From NCBI GenBank assembly GCA_023055355.1, contig JALJCS010000054.1:2108001-2172000 (forward strand): a DNA stretch of 64,000 nucleotides, written 5' to 3'. The DNA is from Agelaius tricolor (lineage: Eukaryota > Chordata > Aves > Passeriformes > Icteridae). Below the pieces are notes generated by a model that worked only from the letters and a program-made list of their open reading frames with translations, made no database searches and was not told where the DNA came from. The position numbers were made by a program, and so were the translations under genes. Positions 13,601-22,989 of the stretch are shown here, one piece after another. Within the stretch, counting starts at the first letter, position 1. Each line of letters starts with the position of its first letter.

Positions 13601-16600
13601 GCAAACTGCAAACACATTGGTCAGGGATGTGCTTGGCCAGCAGCCCTTAGGGATGTGGGGATAAAGCACAGGGTGTGTGTTGCAATAAAGCAGACAGGAC
13701 TCAGTTTCTTCATGCAGGCAGAATAAAGCTCATATTAAAATAAATAAATAAATAAATAAATAAGTAAAGAAAATATATAAATATAAAAATAATATAAATC
13801 TAGAAATAAATATACATCAATAAAGCTTACATTTATACAGTTTTAAAGACAATGTATTTGACTCTAATTGGTTAGTAAACTTCTTAACACTCAATAATTG
13901 GTTAGAAGGTGCTTGTGTGTGTGTGTATGTGTTAATGCTTTTTTTCTTCAGGTGTTTACATTTTTCTTTGTAAATTCTCATAGGACAGATCTTTTGTTAT
14001 TGCTCTTTTCTTTACAAGAGTAAATTGTTATGCAAACTTGATTCTCAATCTAATTTTTTCACATAAGAACTTGCAAGCTAGCTACTAGTATAGCTAAAGT
14101 AGCAGGGCCTAAACCATATTTTATAGGGCTTTTCTTTTCTAATATTTCTCCTTGTGTAGAGCAGCTGTGGTGTTTAGTGTCAGGCAGTTTCAAATCTCTG
14201 TTTTTGCCTTTCCTCTCCCATTAGGATGTACGAGCAGCTCCCCGAGGTGAGGAGGAAGAGGGAGGAGGAGCAGAGGAGGCAGGAGTACAGCTCCTACCGC
14301 CTGAGGGCTCAGCTCTACAAAACTGTGAGTGTCCCCTGGCACAGTGGAGATGGACAAAGACACCTGTTCTGTTCTTCATGCAGAATAGCCAAATCTCTGT
14401 TCACATAGCTCATATTCTATTATATTAATATATAATTAATTTTATTTATTTATTTTATATATATATACATATAATATTATACAATATATATTATATAATA
14501 TATTATATAAAATTAATTATATTCTATTAATATATAATTATATATACTAGATATATTTTTATAATAAAAATATACATATTAGATATTTATATAACAGATA
14601 TTATATTTTATATATTGCAAATATATATTGATATAAAATATATATTTCAATATATTTATATAAATATATAATATAAATATAATAGAAAAAGTATATGTTA
14701 TATTTCTATTATATATTTATATTTATATAATTGAATACATTATTTAATATAATAATACAATATATATTATGTATTCTATTATATAAATATATATTTTATT
14801 TCATTTGTATGGTTATCAGAAGGCACCATGCCTGGAGCTAACTGGTCAGCAGTTCAGTGAAACTCAGCTCAGTGGCTGGCAATGCCTGGTGTAGGTGTCC
14901 ATCAAACCTTTCTCTTTCCAGCTGTGTTCACATTCTTGTCTCCTGGGGAGTGAATGTTTCACAGGGGTAGAACTTTCCTCCCCCCAGGTGTGAACTGTCT
15001 TCTCACAAGAACAGATTGTTTTGCTAATTGATTCTCACTATTGTCATTCTTATCTCACAGTAATGAGGCCTGATTTTATAAGGGTTTTTTTAATAAGATT
15101 TACCTGTATGTGACAATCCTCCCCTCTGGAGAGCCACGTTCCCTCAGGGAGTCCCAGACACAGGGATCTGCTGAGGGGTGTCTGTTTGAAAAGCCAGGTG
15201 TCTGCTGAGGAAGGCAGGAGCCTGCCTGAAATGGAACATGCAAACCCCCTCCCTCTGAATTATTGTAATTTTGAAATTAAGGGGCTCTCAGGCAAAGATG
15301 TGGCAATAGGAATAACAGTTCATTGCTAGGAAAATTAAAAATACAAATGCAGTAGTACAAACAAAAAGAAACCAAACCCCTGCCAGGGTCAGAGCAGTCC
15401 CTGTCCCCTGTGTGTCAGGGGGTGGCACAGCCCCATCCCATGGGGGCTCAGCCCTCCTGCAGTGCCAGCTGTGGCTCTGCTGGAGCAGGGATCCTGCACA
15501 AGGGGGGAGTTTTCCTCTGCAGCTCCAGGGCTGCTGCAGATGGGCCTGGGCTCCCTCTGGCAATGCAGGGCAGCAGAAGCTGCTCCTCTGGCAATGCACT
15601 GGGCAAAGGCTGCTGGGCTGTCCCAAAGCTCAGATTGGATCCAGGTAGGAATGCTTGGCTCCTCCCCTGGGCACAGCATCTCCCCATGGGATGATGGAAT
15701 TGGATCAGCCATGCAGGGACACTCACTGGCCCATTTACAGAAGATAACTAATAATTAATGGCCCATGAACAGCAGATAATTAATAATGAATGGTCCATTA
15801 ACAGCAGAGATCTCCTGGAGGGAGGATTGGCACTGGAGGAGATAAAGAAAACTGCCCCATGAGCAGCAGATACCTGCCCCAGCTCTGACAGGAGGAATGC
15901 ACACCCCCAGCCACACCTCACAACCCAGGGCACTGCAGTCCAGGTGCTGGGGGTGCCCAGGTGTGTTCCATTCATCAGCCAAGCTCTGCTACACCTTTCC
16001 TTTCCTGCAATCCTCCCATTCCATGGAAAAATGGCTCAGAAGGTGGTGCTGGTGCAATGATACAAACGAGGGCTTGTGCAGGGCCTGGGGTGGAACAGAG
16101 GGGTCTTGGAGCACATCCCAGGAAGGACGAGTGTCCTTCCAGAGCTGGGTTTGCTCTCCTGTGCCCTGGCTGTGGGTTTGGCTCAGGGAATCCCCAGCCA
16201 TGCCTAACAAAGCCTGGAGTCAGCCTTAGTTTATGCAGGCTGCAGCTTGCAGTCCTGGTGGAGGGTTCCCTCTGAGGCTTCCAGCAGTTTCTGTTTGCCC
16301 AGCACTGGCCCTGCTCAGCCAGGACCCCTGGCTGGGAAGGGATAAACCAGTGTCCCTGAGCATGGACAGGCACTGAAACCAAAACTGCCCTTTTCTTTAA
16401 ACTCTGGGCCTTAAACTTGCACTCCAGTTTTAGTGTTAAACTCCTGGAGTATTCCAGAGCTGGAGTAATAGGCTTGGCTGTTTGTTGGGAACAGCAGTCA
16501 TTGGATTTTCAAAGTCAGCACTTGTAATGTGTTCTGTAAAACATCTTCCTACTCTAATTTGGGGAATTTACCACTAGAAAGACTTTAATTTGTTGCTATC

Positions 16601-17729
16601 CTTGGGCAGGGTATTTTCAGGACATTTTTTTGCTCTGGTCTGAGAATTCCAGATGCTGGTACAGTAAAGTTTGAGGAATTAATGAGTTCTGGCAGTCTCT
16701 GACTTGGAGTGGCAGAGTGGGCTGGAAGCAGGGAGGAAATAGGATCAGAACTTTAGCACATAAATATGGGTTTGATTGGAAGGGAGGTGGTGATTCATGG
16801 CAGTAAATAATTGCAGTGCTTTAGTTCTCCCTGCTGGTGCAGAAGAGCTGCTGTAAATCAGGGAATGGTTTGGTGAGGATGGGCTGAGAGCACCAGCTTC
16901 TGAGTGAGGCTCATTGTGCCTAAAAACCAACCACAGATTCTGTGGAATGGCTCCAAAAACTAGAGCTGGTCTCAAGGCATTTCTGGGACAGTTTGGGGCA
17001 GCTCACTGAGGGGAAAAGAGAATAATGTGAAGTTTTCTTGGCACTGAGTGAGGGGGAAACAACCTGGGCCCACCTGGAACTGGAGCCATAAAAATCCCTG
17101 GGCTGGAGTGCACAGACATTCTTAACCTGTGAAATTGTTCAATACTTCTCTTTGTTAGGATAGCAAAGTTATTTTTATCACAGGGTGCACGTGGATCTGG
17201 GCTGATGCTCTGTCCCAGCAGCCCTTTGCTTTTGTGCTTTTAATTTCAAATAGAGCAGAAAATCATCCCAGGCAGATCAGGGGACAGGGAGTGCCCTGGA
17301 ATTTTGCACTCTGTAGTGGGGACAGACCCTGATCTGATGGCAGCAGCAATCAGAACTCCCAGCCCCACTGAAGCAGAAATGAATGCTCTGAGTTTATCAG
17401 AGGCAGATTTGTTCCAATGCCGAGGCTCCTCCACGAGGGGGAGCGAGTTTGTGATCCCAGTGAATGGGAGAGAGCTCCTGGAAGGAGCAGCAGCTCATGG
17501 GTATTCCCCCTGTGGGATTCCAGAGCAATCTGTGCAGGGAACCTGTGCTCAGCATTTTTAATTCTCAAGGCACTGAACTCACCCGTGTCCCTGTGTTTTT
17601 CCCTCAGAGCACAGAGAACCTGTGCTCAGCATTTTTAATTCTCAAGGCACTGAACTCACCCGTGTCCCTGTGTTTTTCCCTCAGAAGATCACCAGCCATG
17701 TCCTGGGGAAGAAGGTGTCCTGGAGCTGA
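463..17729 (+). CDS. ALMS1: ALMS1, 3' part of the gene (C-terminal 732 residues, eight coding exons)
   Basis: Coding exons are 463-1622, 5297-5408, 6289-6480, 10772-11010, 11468-11756, 11991-12054, 14225-14324 and 17685-17729. All have AG/GT borders and the phases join without a break (2,201 coding bases, the first two completing a codon from an exon outside the window). The product matches the C-terminal region of Alstrom syndrome protein 1, a centrosome and ciliary basal-body protein. Recognisable blocks, in order, are [76 protein letters not shown], and the ALMS motif from MYEQLPEV to VLGKKVSWS at the stop. The exon order and spacing of blocks follow human ALMS1 as I remember it. Oddities are short in-frame coding repeats in two exons and minisatellites that copy two of its splice sites. 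C10orf90 and CEP295 share the ALMS motif but not the upstream blocks, so I consider the assignment firm. The 5' part of the gene lies outside the window. Confidence 0.95.
1155..1227 (+). repeat. coding tandem repeat, 30 bp unit ([10 protein letters not shown])
   Basis: CACCTGGGCAGG recurs at 1158, 1188 and 1218 with near-perfect identity. The unit is ten codons, so copy number changes keep the ALMS1 frame. Confidence 0.9.
1445..1484 (+). repeat. coding tandem repeat, 12 bp unit (PELS)
   Basis: CAGAGCTGTCCC recurs at 1447, 1459 and 1471, encoding three PELS tetrapeptides in frame in ALMS1. Confidence 0.9.
1695..2182. repeat. intronic minisatellite, about 20 bp unit (CTGGGAATCTCTGAGAATCA)
   Basis: Around 24 degenerate copies built from 10 bp words (CTGGGAATCT, CTGAGAATCA and variants) start about 75 bp after the ALMS1 donor at 1623. 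Confidence 0.9.
2237..2568. repeat. intronic minisatellite, 83 bp unit, four copies
   Basis: GAGCCAGGGCAGCAGCTC recurs at 2237, 2320, 2403 and 2486 with almost no divergence, indicating recent expansion. Confidence 0.92.
4189..4420. repeat. intronic tandem repeat, 80 bp unit, about three copies
   Basis: The start word GGCCTCCTTCTAGCA (with small changes) occurs at 4189, 4269 and 4349, each followed by a shared GGTTTTGTTTGGGGTGATAG segment. Confidence 0.92.
4838..4985 (-). mobile_element. CR1 LINE fragment
   Basis: Contains CCTGGCAGGGAACAATTCCC and a GGGAGCCATTCCCTGG word in the order found in antisense CR1 3' ends at 10400 and 48410. The extreme 3' tail is missing. Confidence 0.55.
5297..5408 (+). 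CDS. ALMS1: ALMS1 coding exon (112 bp)
   Basis: Acceptor TTTTTGCAG, donor GCAG|GTGAGG; phase 0 in, phase 1 out. It encodes a Ser-rich start followed by the conserved [10 protein letters not shown] block of ALMS1. Confidence 0.93.
6289..6480 (+). CDS. ALMS1: ALMS1 coding exon (192 bp) with a duplicated donor
   Basis: Acceptor CATTCCAG, donor CAAG|GTCAGC; phase 1 in and out. It encodes [18 protein letters not shown] and a TFPTP block, both conserved in ALMS1, then a diverged tail. The last ~50 bases and the donor are copied three more times in the downstream array, with donors at 6653, 6825 and 7365. Confidence 0.92.
6481..7555. repeat. minisatellite that copies the exon end and donor of ALMS1
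   Basis: Short units of about 19-20 bp (ACAGGGCTGGGGACAGCTGG and variants) are organised into larger units of 172 bp. Each larger unit contains GATCCTGACAGACACACGG through CAAG|GTCAGC, i.e. the last part of exon 6289-6480 with its donor. GT positions are 6481, 6653, 6825 and 7365 (spacings 172, 172 and 540). Confidence 0.95.
7660..8135 (-). mobile_element. probable endogenous retrovirus solo LTR
   Basis: On the minus strand the segment carries TGTAATAAACAC (poly(A)-signal-like) near one end and a long AT-richer unique body, similar in organisation to the LTR at 45900-46383. The edges and family are not certain; no internal retroviral sequence is attached. Confidence 0.4.
8136..10160 (+). other. 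ALMS1 intron body
   Basis: No coding exon seen. Notable points are a run of T at about 9464-9483 and GAGGGTTTATTCC at 8511, the reverse complement of a possible LTR poly(A) region. Much of 8140-9280 looks like decayed repeat DNA that I cannot name. Confidence 0.45.
10168..10490 (-). mobile_element. CR1 LINE 3' end
   Basis: Reads antisense through GTGCCACCCCTGCCATGGCA, CAGGCTGCTCCCAGTGTCCA, CTGCCAGGGATCCAGGGGCA and GGGAACAATTCC, the diagnostic order of avian CR1 3'UTRs. Confidence 0.85.
10772..11010 (+). CDS. ALMS1: ALMS1 coding exon (239 bp)
   Basis: Acceptor TCTTTTAACAG, donor CTGCAG|GTGAGG; phase 1 in, phase 0 out. It encodes GTAWLVP, then [17 protein letters not shown], one of the most conserved ALMS1 C-terminal blocks. 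Confidence 0.95.
11468..11756 (+). CDS. ALMS1: ALMS1 coding exon (289 bp) with a five-copy octapeptide repeat
   Basis: Acceptor CCCCTCAG, donor CCGAG|GTACTC; phase 0 in, phase 1 out. It encodes [10 protein letters not shown], conserved in ALMS1, then a basic helix, then five octapeptides of the type QRDQLLPA and a basic tail. The repeat region replaces a less repetitive stretch in mammals. Confidence 0.93.
11567..11686 (+). repeat. coding tandem repeat, 24 bp unit, five copies
   Basis: CAGAGGGAxxxCTGCTGCCAGC recurs every 24 bp in frame inside the ALMS1 exon. The last three units are identical except for the final codons. Confidence 0.95.
11991..12054 (+). CDS. ALMS1: ALMS1 coding exon (64 bp)
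   Basis: Acceptor TTTCCATTCAG, donor AGAAG|GTAAAG; phase 1 in, phase 2 out. It encodes [20 protein letters not shown], matching the segment that precedes the ALMS motif in ALMS1. Confidence 0.9.
12932..13015 (+). mobile_element. CR1 LINE 3' tail
   Basis: Contains GGTGTCCCTGCCCATAGCAG and GGAGGTCCTTCCAACCCAAA followed by CCATTCCAGGATTGA, the sense-strand 3' terminus of CR1. Confidence 0.75.
13250..13550. repeat. intronic minisatellite, about 21 bp unit
   Basis: GGGGTTCCAGGGACAGGAGA and close variants repeat about 14 times. Confidence 0.92.
13770..14170 (-). mobile_element. probable endogenous retrovirus LTR, AT-rich
   Basis: The minus strand has a TATA-like CCCTATAAAATATGG and, near the other end, a TATAAATG and TTTATTGATG pair. 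A core of about 100 bp (around 13980-14130) is recognisably related to the LTR at 14810-15114. Edges are uncertain. Confidence 0.45.
14225..14324 (+). CDS. ALMS1: ALMS1 coding exon with the first part of the ALMS motif (100 bp)
   Basis: Acceptor CCCATTAG, donor AAAACT|GTGAGT; phase 2 in, phase 0 out. It encodes [18 protein letters not shown] and [12 protein letters not shown], a highly charged helix that is the signature of the ALMS motif. Confidence 0.96.
14408..14800. repeat. AT-rich low-complexity tract (TATA-type)
   Basis: Nearly 400 bases made of TATAT, ATATAA and TTTATATAA words with almost no G or C, an island in otherwise GC-rich DNA. Confidence 0.9.
14810..15114 (-). mobile_element. 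endogenous retrovirus LTR next to a polypurine tract
   Basis: On the minus strand the element starts TGTCACATACAGG and ends TGATAACCA (TG...CA). It is directly preceded by a purine-rich CCAGAGGGGAGGAT (plus-strand 15115-15128), as expected for the polypurine tract that primes plus-strand DNA just upstream of a 3' LTR. A TATA-like TTATAAAATC is present. Confidence 0.55.
15115..15980 (-). mobile_element. degraded retroviral internal sequence upstream of the LTR
   Basis: This stretch abuts the polypurine tract and reads toward the LTR on the minus strand, so it should be the 3' internal part of a minus-oriented provirus. I recognise it as resembling a repeat common in songbird genomes, from memory only. 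Three related words of the type GGCCCAT..ACAG.AGATAA at 15729, 15760 and 15791 form a small internal repeat. No intact reading frame is present. Confidence 0.45.
15981..17684 (+). other. ALMS1 last intron, 3' part
   Basis: Unique sequence without a recognisable exon, ending in a 77 bp two-copy duplication of the acceptor region. Confidence 0.6.
17531..17684 (+). repeat. 77 bp tandem duplication that doubles the last ALMS1 acceptor
   Basis: The segment from GAACCTGTGCTCAGC to TGTTTTTCCCTCAG is present twice, 77 bp apart, giving AG acceptors at 17606-17607 and 17683-17684 with identical pyrimidine tracts. Only the second keeps the ALMS motif in frame. Confidence 0.93.
17685..17729 (+). CDS. 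ALMS1: ALMS1 last coding exon
   Basis: Encodes [14 protein letters not shown] then TGA at 17727-17729, the end of the ALMS motif, which in this family closes the protein with a basic LGxKVxW signature. Confidence 0.95.
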   Translation, partial: KITSHVLGKKVSWS

Positions 17730-18115
17730 CCTCAGCCAGCCTGAGCTGAGCACACACAGCACTGGCACAGGGAGAAGGCACTAAATGCTTCTGCAGCCCC
17801 ACTTTGTGCTCTTGGCTCCCTTCTGTGCTCACTGGTCCTGCCCTGCGTAAGAATCAGGGATTTGGGGGGAGTGTCAGGGTTTTAAATAAATAGCTGGGGT
17901 TTTATAGTGGTGTTAGGCACTTCCAGAGGAAACAGAGTCTGGAAAAACTTGGTTCGTAATATATTTATAACTCCCTGATTGGAATAGCAGTTTTATGTAT
18001 TTATTTTCAATGGGTTTTAACGAGGATTTTTAGATTTTTTTAAATTCCTGTCTCAGTGTAGAAAATTCACTTGTTATGTTTTGTACTTCAATAAAACAGC
18101 TGAGTTGTAATAACT
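17730..18115 (+). other. ALMS1: ALMS1 3'UTR
   Basis: From the stop codon to shortly after the AATAAA. The AT content rises toward the end, as is usual. The exact cleavage site is inferred. Confidence 0.8.
18090..18095 (+). terminator. poly(A) signal AATAAA of ALMS1
   Basis: Canonical AATAAA 360 bases after the stop, followed within 40 bases by the GT-rich CTGTGTTTGTGC expected downstream of a cleavage site. Confidence 0.85.
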
Positions 18116-18479
18116 GCTGCAGCTGTGTTTGTGCAGGGACCAGGAGGGGCAGAGCAGAGACACTTCTGGTGCTGGTGGGAGCTTTCAGGGCTTTCCTGGG
18201 AGAATCCCTTTTTTATTTGATGGTTTGTCCTGCCAGGGTCCCTGGCTGTGCCCTGCGCCAGCACCACTGAAAAGATGCAGGACAGAGAGGAGGTTTGTGA
18301 AGAGCTCAAGTCTCAGTTCATAGGATGGATAAACAGGAAAAGACATCTGAGGAAAACAGAGTGGGTGTGAGCTGTGGCTTCCTATGCTCTCTCTGCCTCA
18401 GATGTTTGTGGCAATTGAGCTCAAAACAGCTGGGAGGGAACACCCAAAACTGCTGGGAGGGCTGGGTGCCCCTGGAGGT

Positions 18480-18805
18480 GGAAGGTTCTGGAGAGACCCT
18501 GCAGGGCCTGCAGGGGCTCCAGGAGAGCTGCAGAGGGGCTGGGGACAAGGCCTGCAGGGACAGGAGCCAGGGAATGGCTCCCACTGGGAAAGGGGAGATT
18601 GGGCTGGGATCTTGGCAAGGAATTCCTGGCTGGGCTGGAATTCCCAGAGCAGCTGGGGCTGCCCCTGGATCCCTGGCAGTGCCCAAGGCCAGGCTGGACA
18701 CTGGGGCTGGAGCAGCCTGGGGCAGTGGGAGGTGTCCCTGCCATGGCAGGGGTGGCTCTGGGTGGGATTTAGGGTCCCTTCCAACCCAACCCATTCCAGA
18801 TTCCC
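18480..18805 (+). mobile_element. CR1 LINE 3' end, well preserved
   Basis: Sense order: GGCTCCAGGAGAGCTGCAGA, GGAATGGCTCCCACTGGGAA, TGCCCCTGGATCCCTGGCAG, GTGTCCCTGCCATGGCAGG, GGTCCCTTCCAACCCAACCC. Very similar to the copy at 44780-45090. Confidence 0.9.
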
Positions 18806-20150
18806 TGATCTGGTCTGGTCTCAGAAATGGAACTTGAAGTGCAGATTACAGACAGCACCATCCCATGGGTGGGATAAATCAGCTCAGACTGTGGCTCCTC
18901 TTCTCAGACCTTCCCACCTCCCAGAATGCAGTTTTACCTGTTTACCACAGCATCAGCCTGCTTTGGGATGAAGGAATCCAGTGCCACCCCTGCCCTGTCC
19001 CACCTGGCCTGGAGCTGCAATTTGCTCATTCCACTTCCTTGGGATCAGGAGGGATGGAATTGCTGCCTTGCCTCTGGAATTCTGTACTGTGGCTGGAAAT
19101 GAGCTTTGTGTGAAGCAAGGGTGCTGAGTGTGCTGGGGCTGAGCTCTCTGATGGATCCTGAGACACACAGGACAGATTTGTTCCCTGGGAGAGGAGACTG
19201 GGGGTGCTGGAGCCCCAACGAGCTCCTGCCTCACCTGGAGCTTGTTCAAGGCCACTCAGCTCCTTATTTGTGCCTTTAGGCTTTCAGTGAGGAGATGAAA
19301 GGAGCCAGAGGGCCTTGTGCTCCAAAACCCCTCTGAGATCCAGCCCAGTGCTCCCCCAGCACTGCCAGGGCCACGCCTGAGCCGTGTCCCCAGGTGCCAC
19401 AAACAAACACAGGGCACTGAAATCCCTCCAAGGATGGGGACTGCACGGCTGCACAAACCTTTGGGGGATGGAATCTCTGCTGCTGGGGGTGTTCCCATCC
19501 ATCCTGCCCTGATGTGTCCCTGGGGATGCTCCTGAGCTGCTCCAGGGCTCTCCCTGCCCTCAGCTGGGTGCAGCTCCTGTGCATGCAGAGCTCCCTTGCG
19601 GTGTTTGCAGCTCTGGGAAGGAGCTGTTGACATTTGCAGCACACCAAACTTCCAGCACACCAAACTGTTCTCCAAACACTCAGGAAATTGTGCTTGTCTT
19701 GTGCTGTTCCAGAGTGGAGTCATCCCCTCCAAATCCACTGCACACAGACTTCTGGGTGAATCCTGCAGGGCTCTGCAAGGGGAATTGGGGCAGGACTGGT
19801 TTTTGTCAACACTGCTGGAGCAGATTTGTGTTTTCAGTTACTCAGAACTGCTCTTTGATCAGCAGCACCCCCAGGGATTGCTGTGTAGGACAGATGTGTG
19901 TCCACGGCCTGACCTGCAGCTGGGAAACCTCCTGGATGAGATGGAAAAGGAGAAAATGGAAAAGAGGTGCAAAAATCCACTTTCTGCTTTGAAATGTGCT
20001 TTATTTCAAAATGAGAGGCTTCTTTCCCTTCTGGAGCACCTCCCATTTCTTCCTTTGTGACCATTTCCACTCCTTCTTCCTTTGTGCTGTAAATTCCATC
20101 CCGAGGGAATCAGTCCTGATCCTCCTCTGTGGGGGCAGCCCTGTGGGGGC
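18806..20150. other. intergenic sequence
   Basis: No gene found on either strand. A decayed CR1 lies at 19335-19500; the rest is unique. Confidence 0.6.
19335..19500 (-). mobile_element. CR1 LINE fragment, older subfamily
   Basis: Antisense words CCCCCAGCACTGCCAGG, GTGTCCCCAGGTGCCACA and CTCCAAGGATGGGGACT match the CR1 subtype also present at 42125-42350. Confidence 0.55.
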
Positions 20151-20154
20151 TTTT

Positions 20155-20345
20155 GGGGTCCTTCCCATGGAGAACCCCTCTCCAGCAGGTTTGGGTGTTT
20201 CTGGAACCCCTCTCCAGCAGGTTTGGGTGTTTTGGAATCTCTCCCATGGAGAACCCCTCTCCAGCAGGTTTGGGTGTTTCTGGAACCCCTCTCCAGCAGG
20301 TTTGGGTGTTTCTGGAACCCCTCCCATGGAGACCCCCTGTCCCAT
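20155..20345. repeat. intergenic minisatellite, about 34 bp unit
   Basis: CCCCTCTCCAGCAGGTTTGG is repeated five times with a longer CATGGAGAA variant interleaved. Confidence 0.9.
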
Positions 20346-20664
20346 CAGGGGCTGAGGGGCTTGGGGGGGTGTCTGGGACACGCTCTGGCATTGCTGGGAT
20401 CTGGAAGGGTTTCCATGGAAATGCCTTGCAGTGCTGATGTGAAACACAGCTCAAGTGCCCCATTTCCTTGGAAAAGGAAGTTCCCACATCTGCAGTCGCT
20501 GTTGCTGTCCCTCTGCCAGGACATGGCCTGTCCAGCCTGGGTGCCTGCTGGGGACTCCTCCCAGGGTTTCTCTTGGCCCATTTGTTTTGTCACTGAGAGC
20601 ACCACAGGAAGGCTTTGGAGAGGAGAAGATGAAGGATTTGTGCTAAAGCAGGTGAGGAAATCTC

Positions 20665-20740
20665 TTCCAGAATTCCAGGATGGTTTGGATTGCCAGGGAC
20701 CTTAAAGACCATGCAGGCCCACCCCTGCACTGGCACCTGT
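20665..20740 (-). mobile_element. CR1 LINE 3' tail fragment
   Basis: Antisense CCAGGATGGTTTGGATTGCC, then AGGGACCTTAAAGACCATGC, the standard CR1 terminus. Confidence 0.6.
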
Positions 20741-21869
20741 AATTAAATGGATTATGAATTATTATGGGCTTTATATCAGCCCTCCCCAAAGTCCATCTCA
20801 TTTTTTCCATGAGTGCATCCTGGCTTATAATTCACTTTTCTTGAAATCTTGAAACAATTCCCTGAGGAAGACACGACTTCCTGAGTGGCTGCTCATTAGT
20901 GCAGATCCCACTTTATTCCAGTGGAGCAGATTTTAAAATATTGTTTCCTTTGTGCTGCCTCTCTGAGCCCCTGGCTGCTCCTGGGGCCAGCTGCAGTCAG
21001 CCTGGGCCGGGGCAGGAATTCAGCCTGGGGCAGGAATCTGGCTGGAAATGGGAAAGGCCCGGCTCTCACACGAGCAAGGTTTGAAAGTCAAGCTTTTAGT
21101 AATGTTTTTCTCCCTACATCAGCAGATAAAGTGAGTTCTGCTGCCAAATGGGACCCTGCGGGAGGGTGAGCGACCTCGGCGTGACAAATGGGAGCCACGC
21201 TGATTAATGCTGCTGGAAGGAGCTCAGATTCCAGGGGGATGAGGCACTGGGGAGAGCCTGCCTTCCTGGGGAGAAGGGGCTTTGCAAACCCAGCCTGATT
21301 TTGTTCCTGTGCCCACGTGCTGCTGTCCTGTTGCTTCCCAAGAGGCTCCATCCAACTTCCCAATGCTGGAGAGATGCCAAGGTGTTCCCCCCAGGCTGTG
21401 CTGCTCCCCAGTCTGAGATGGGTTCAGAACATCCCATGAATTGTCCTGGCTGGCTCCTGCCAGCCCTCCTGACTCATCCACTGAGCAGCCAGCCCTGACC
21501 TCCTCTGGCCAAGGAAGAGCCCCTGGGACTGACCGAGGAGAGGACACAGCTGAGGAGTTGTGTGACATCACTGTGAGCTGTCCCTGCGATGGCACTGGGG
21601 GCACATCTGCTCTGGGGAGACTCCATCACTCTGCCAGGTTTGTGTGAGCAGCACAGAGGTGTTTGACTGGAGAAGGGAACATGGCCAGGGCAGGAACAGA
21701 GCTGGGAAAGGGGCTGCAGAATCCCTGAGGAGCTGGGCAGGGGCTGCAGAATCCCTGAGGGAGCTGGGCAGGGGCTCAGCCTGGAGCAAAGGAGGCTCAG
21801 GGGGCCCTTGTGGCTCTGCACAGCTCCTGCCAGGAGGGCACAGCCGGGGGGATTTGGGATCTTCTCCCA

Positions 21870-22130
21870 GGGAACAGGGACAGGAGCAGAGGGAATGGCC
21901 TCAGGCCGGGCCAGGGGAGGTTGGTTGGATATTGGGGAAATTTCCTCATGGCAAAGGTGCTTGGCAGGGGCTGCCCAGGGGAGTCCCCATCTCGGGAGGA
22001 GTCCGGGTAAGGTGTGGAGGTGGCACTCAGAGCTCTGGGCTGGGGACACGCGGTGGTCGGGCACAGCTGGGACTCGGTGATCCTGGAGATCTTTCCCACC
22101 CCAACAATCCCCTGGTTCTGGGACTGTCAC
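21870..22130 (+). mobile_element. CR1 LINE 3' end, LTGAT-type subfamily
   Basis: Contains GGTTGGTTGGATATTGGGGA, TTTCCTCATGGCAAAGGTGC, GGTGGCACTCAGAGCTCTGG and CTCGGTGATCCTGGAGATCT, in CR1 order. It differs from the 18480 type. Confidence 0.65.
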
Positions 22131-22309
22131 ACCTGAGGGTGTCCCTTGCAGAGGGACCTGGGCCAGGCCAGGAGTGATGGAGTTTGAGCTGAGGAAGCCT
22201 CAGGCTGTGGCTGCCCAGGGTCACCCTCCTGTGCCCATGTCCATGGCTGGGGACAGGAGATGCCTGGGAGGGGCAGCAGCCTGCAGCCACAGCCCCAGGG
22301 TCTCTCCTG

Positions 22310-22710
22310 TCTGTGTCCCCAGCTCTGGGTGACCCCAGGCTCTGAGTGTCCCCATCTCTGGGTGTCCCCAACTCTGGGTGTCCCCATCTCTGGGTGTCCC
22401 CATCTCTGGCTGACCCCATCTCTGGGTGTCCCCGTCTCTGGGTGTCCCCGTCTCTGGGTGTCCCCATCTCTGGGTGTCCCCATCTCTGGCTGTCCCCGTC
22501 TCTGGGTGTCCCCATCTCTGGCTGACCCCATCCCTGGGTGTCCCCATCCCTGGGTGTCCCCATCCCTGGGTGTCCCCATCCCTGGGTGTCCCCAGCTCTG
22601 GGTGTCCCCAACTCTGGGTGTCCCCATCTCTGGGTGTCCCCATCTCTGGGTGTCCCCATCTCTGGGTGTCCCTATCTCTGGGTGTCCCCAGCTCTGGGTG
22701 TCCCCAGCAC
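22310..22710. repeat. intergenic minisatellite, about 16 bp unit (TCTGGGTGTCCCCATC)
   Basis: About 24 copies with single-base variants. It produces long but spurious reading frames on both strands. Confidence 0.95.
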
Positions 22711-22989
22711 TCCCTGCGTGCTGCCCTGGCCTCACTGCAGCCCCGGGCTGGGTGCAGCTGCTGCCTGTGCTGGTGGCAGGGGATGGGGCCGGCGCCTGCT
22801 CCTGCCCACAAAAGGCATTTATAACTCTGCAGCAGCCCCAGCTGCTGCTGCCAGCCCGGGCAGGGCTGTCCCACAGCCTGGCACATTCCTGGGGGAACAG
22901 AGGCACTGCTGCCCTGCTGAGGGGAGAGCAGTGAGGAGAAATGTCCCACTCTAGGGAGGAGCAGCGAGGCCACGCTCTGCTGGGGACAC

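Larger units (their letters stand above)
12055..14224 (+). other. ALMS1 intron between the two exons that carry the pre-motif and the ALMS motif
   Basis: 12055-12930 is unique sequence without a visible exon. It is followed by a CR1 tail, a 21 bp minisatellite, an AT-rich AAAT tract at 13735-13790 and a probable LTR. The acceptor is CTCTCCCATTAG at 14224. Confidence 0.6.

Noticed and set aside
463..17729. Identification of the first gene as C10orf90 or CEP295
   Set aside because: They share only the terminal ALMS motif; the upstream blocks ([35 protein letters not shown]) are ALMS1.
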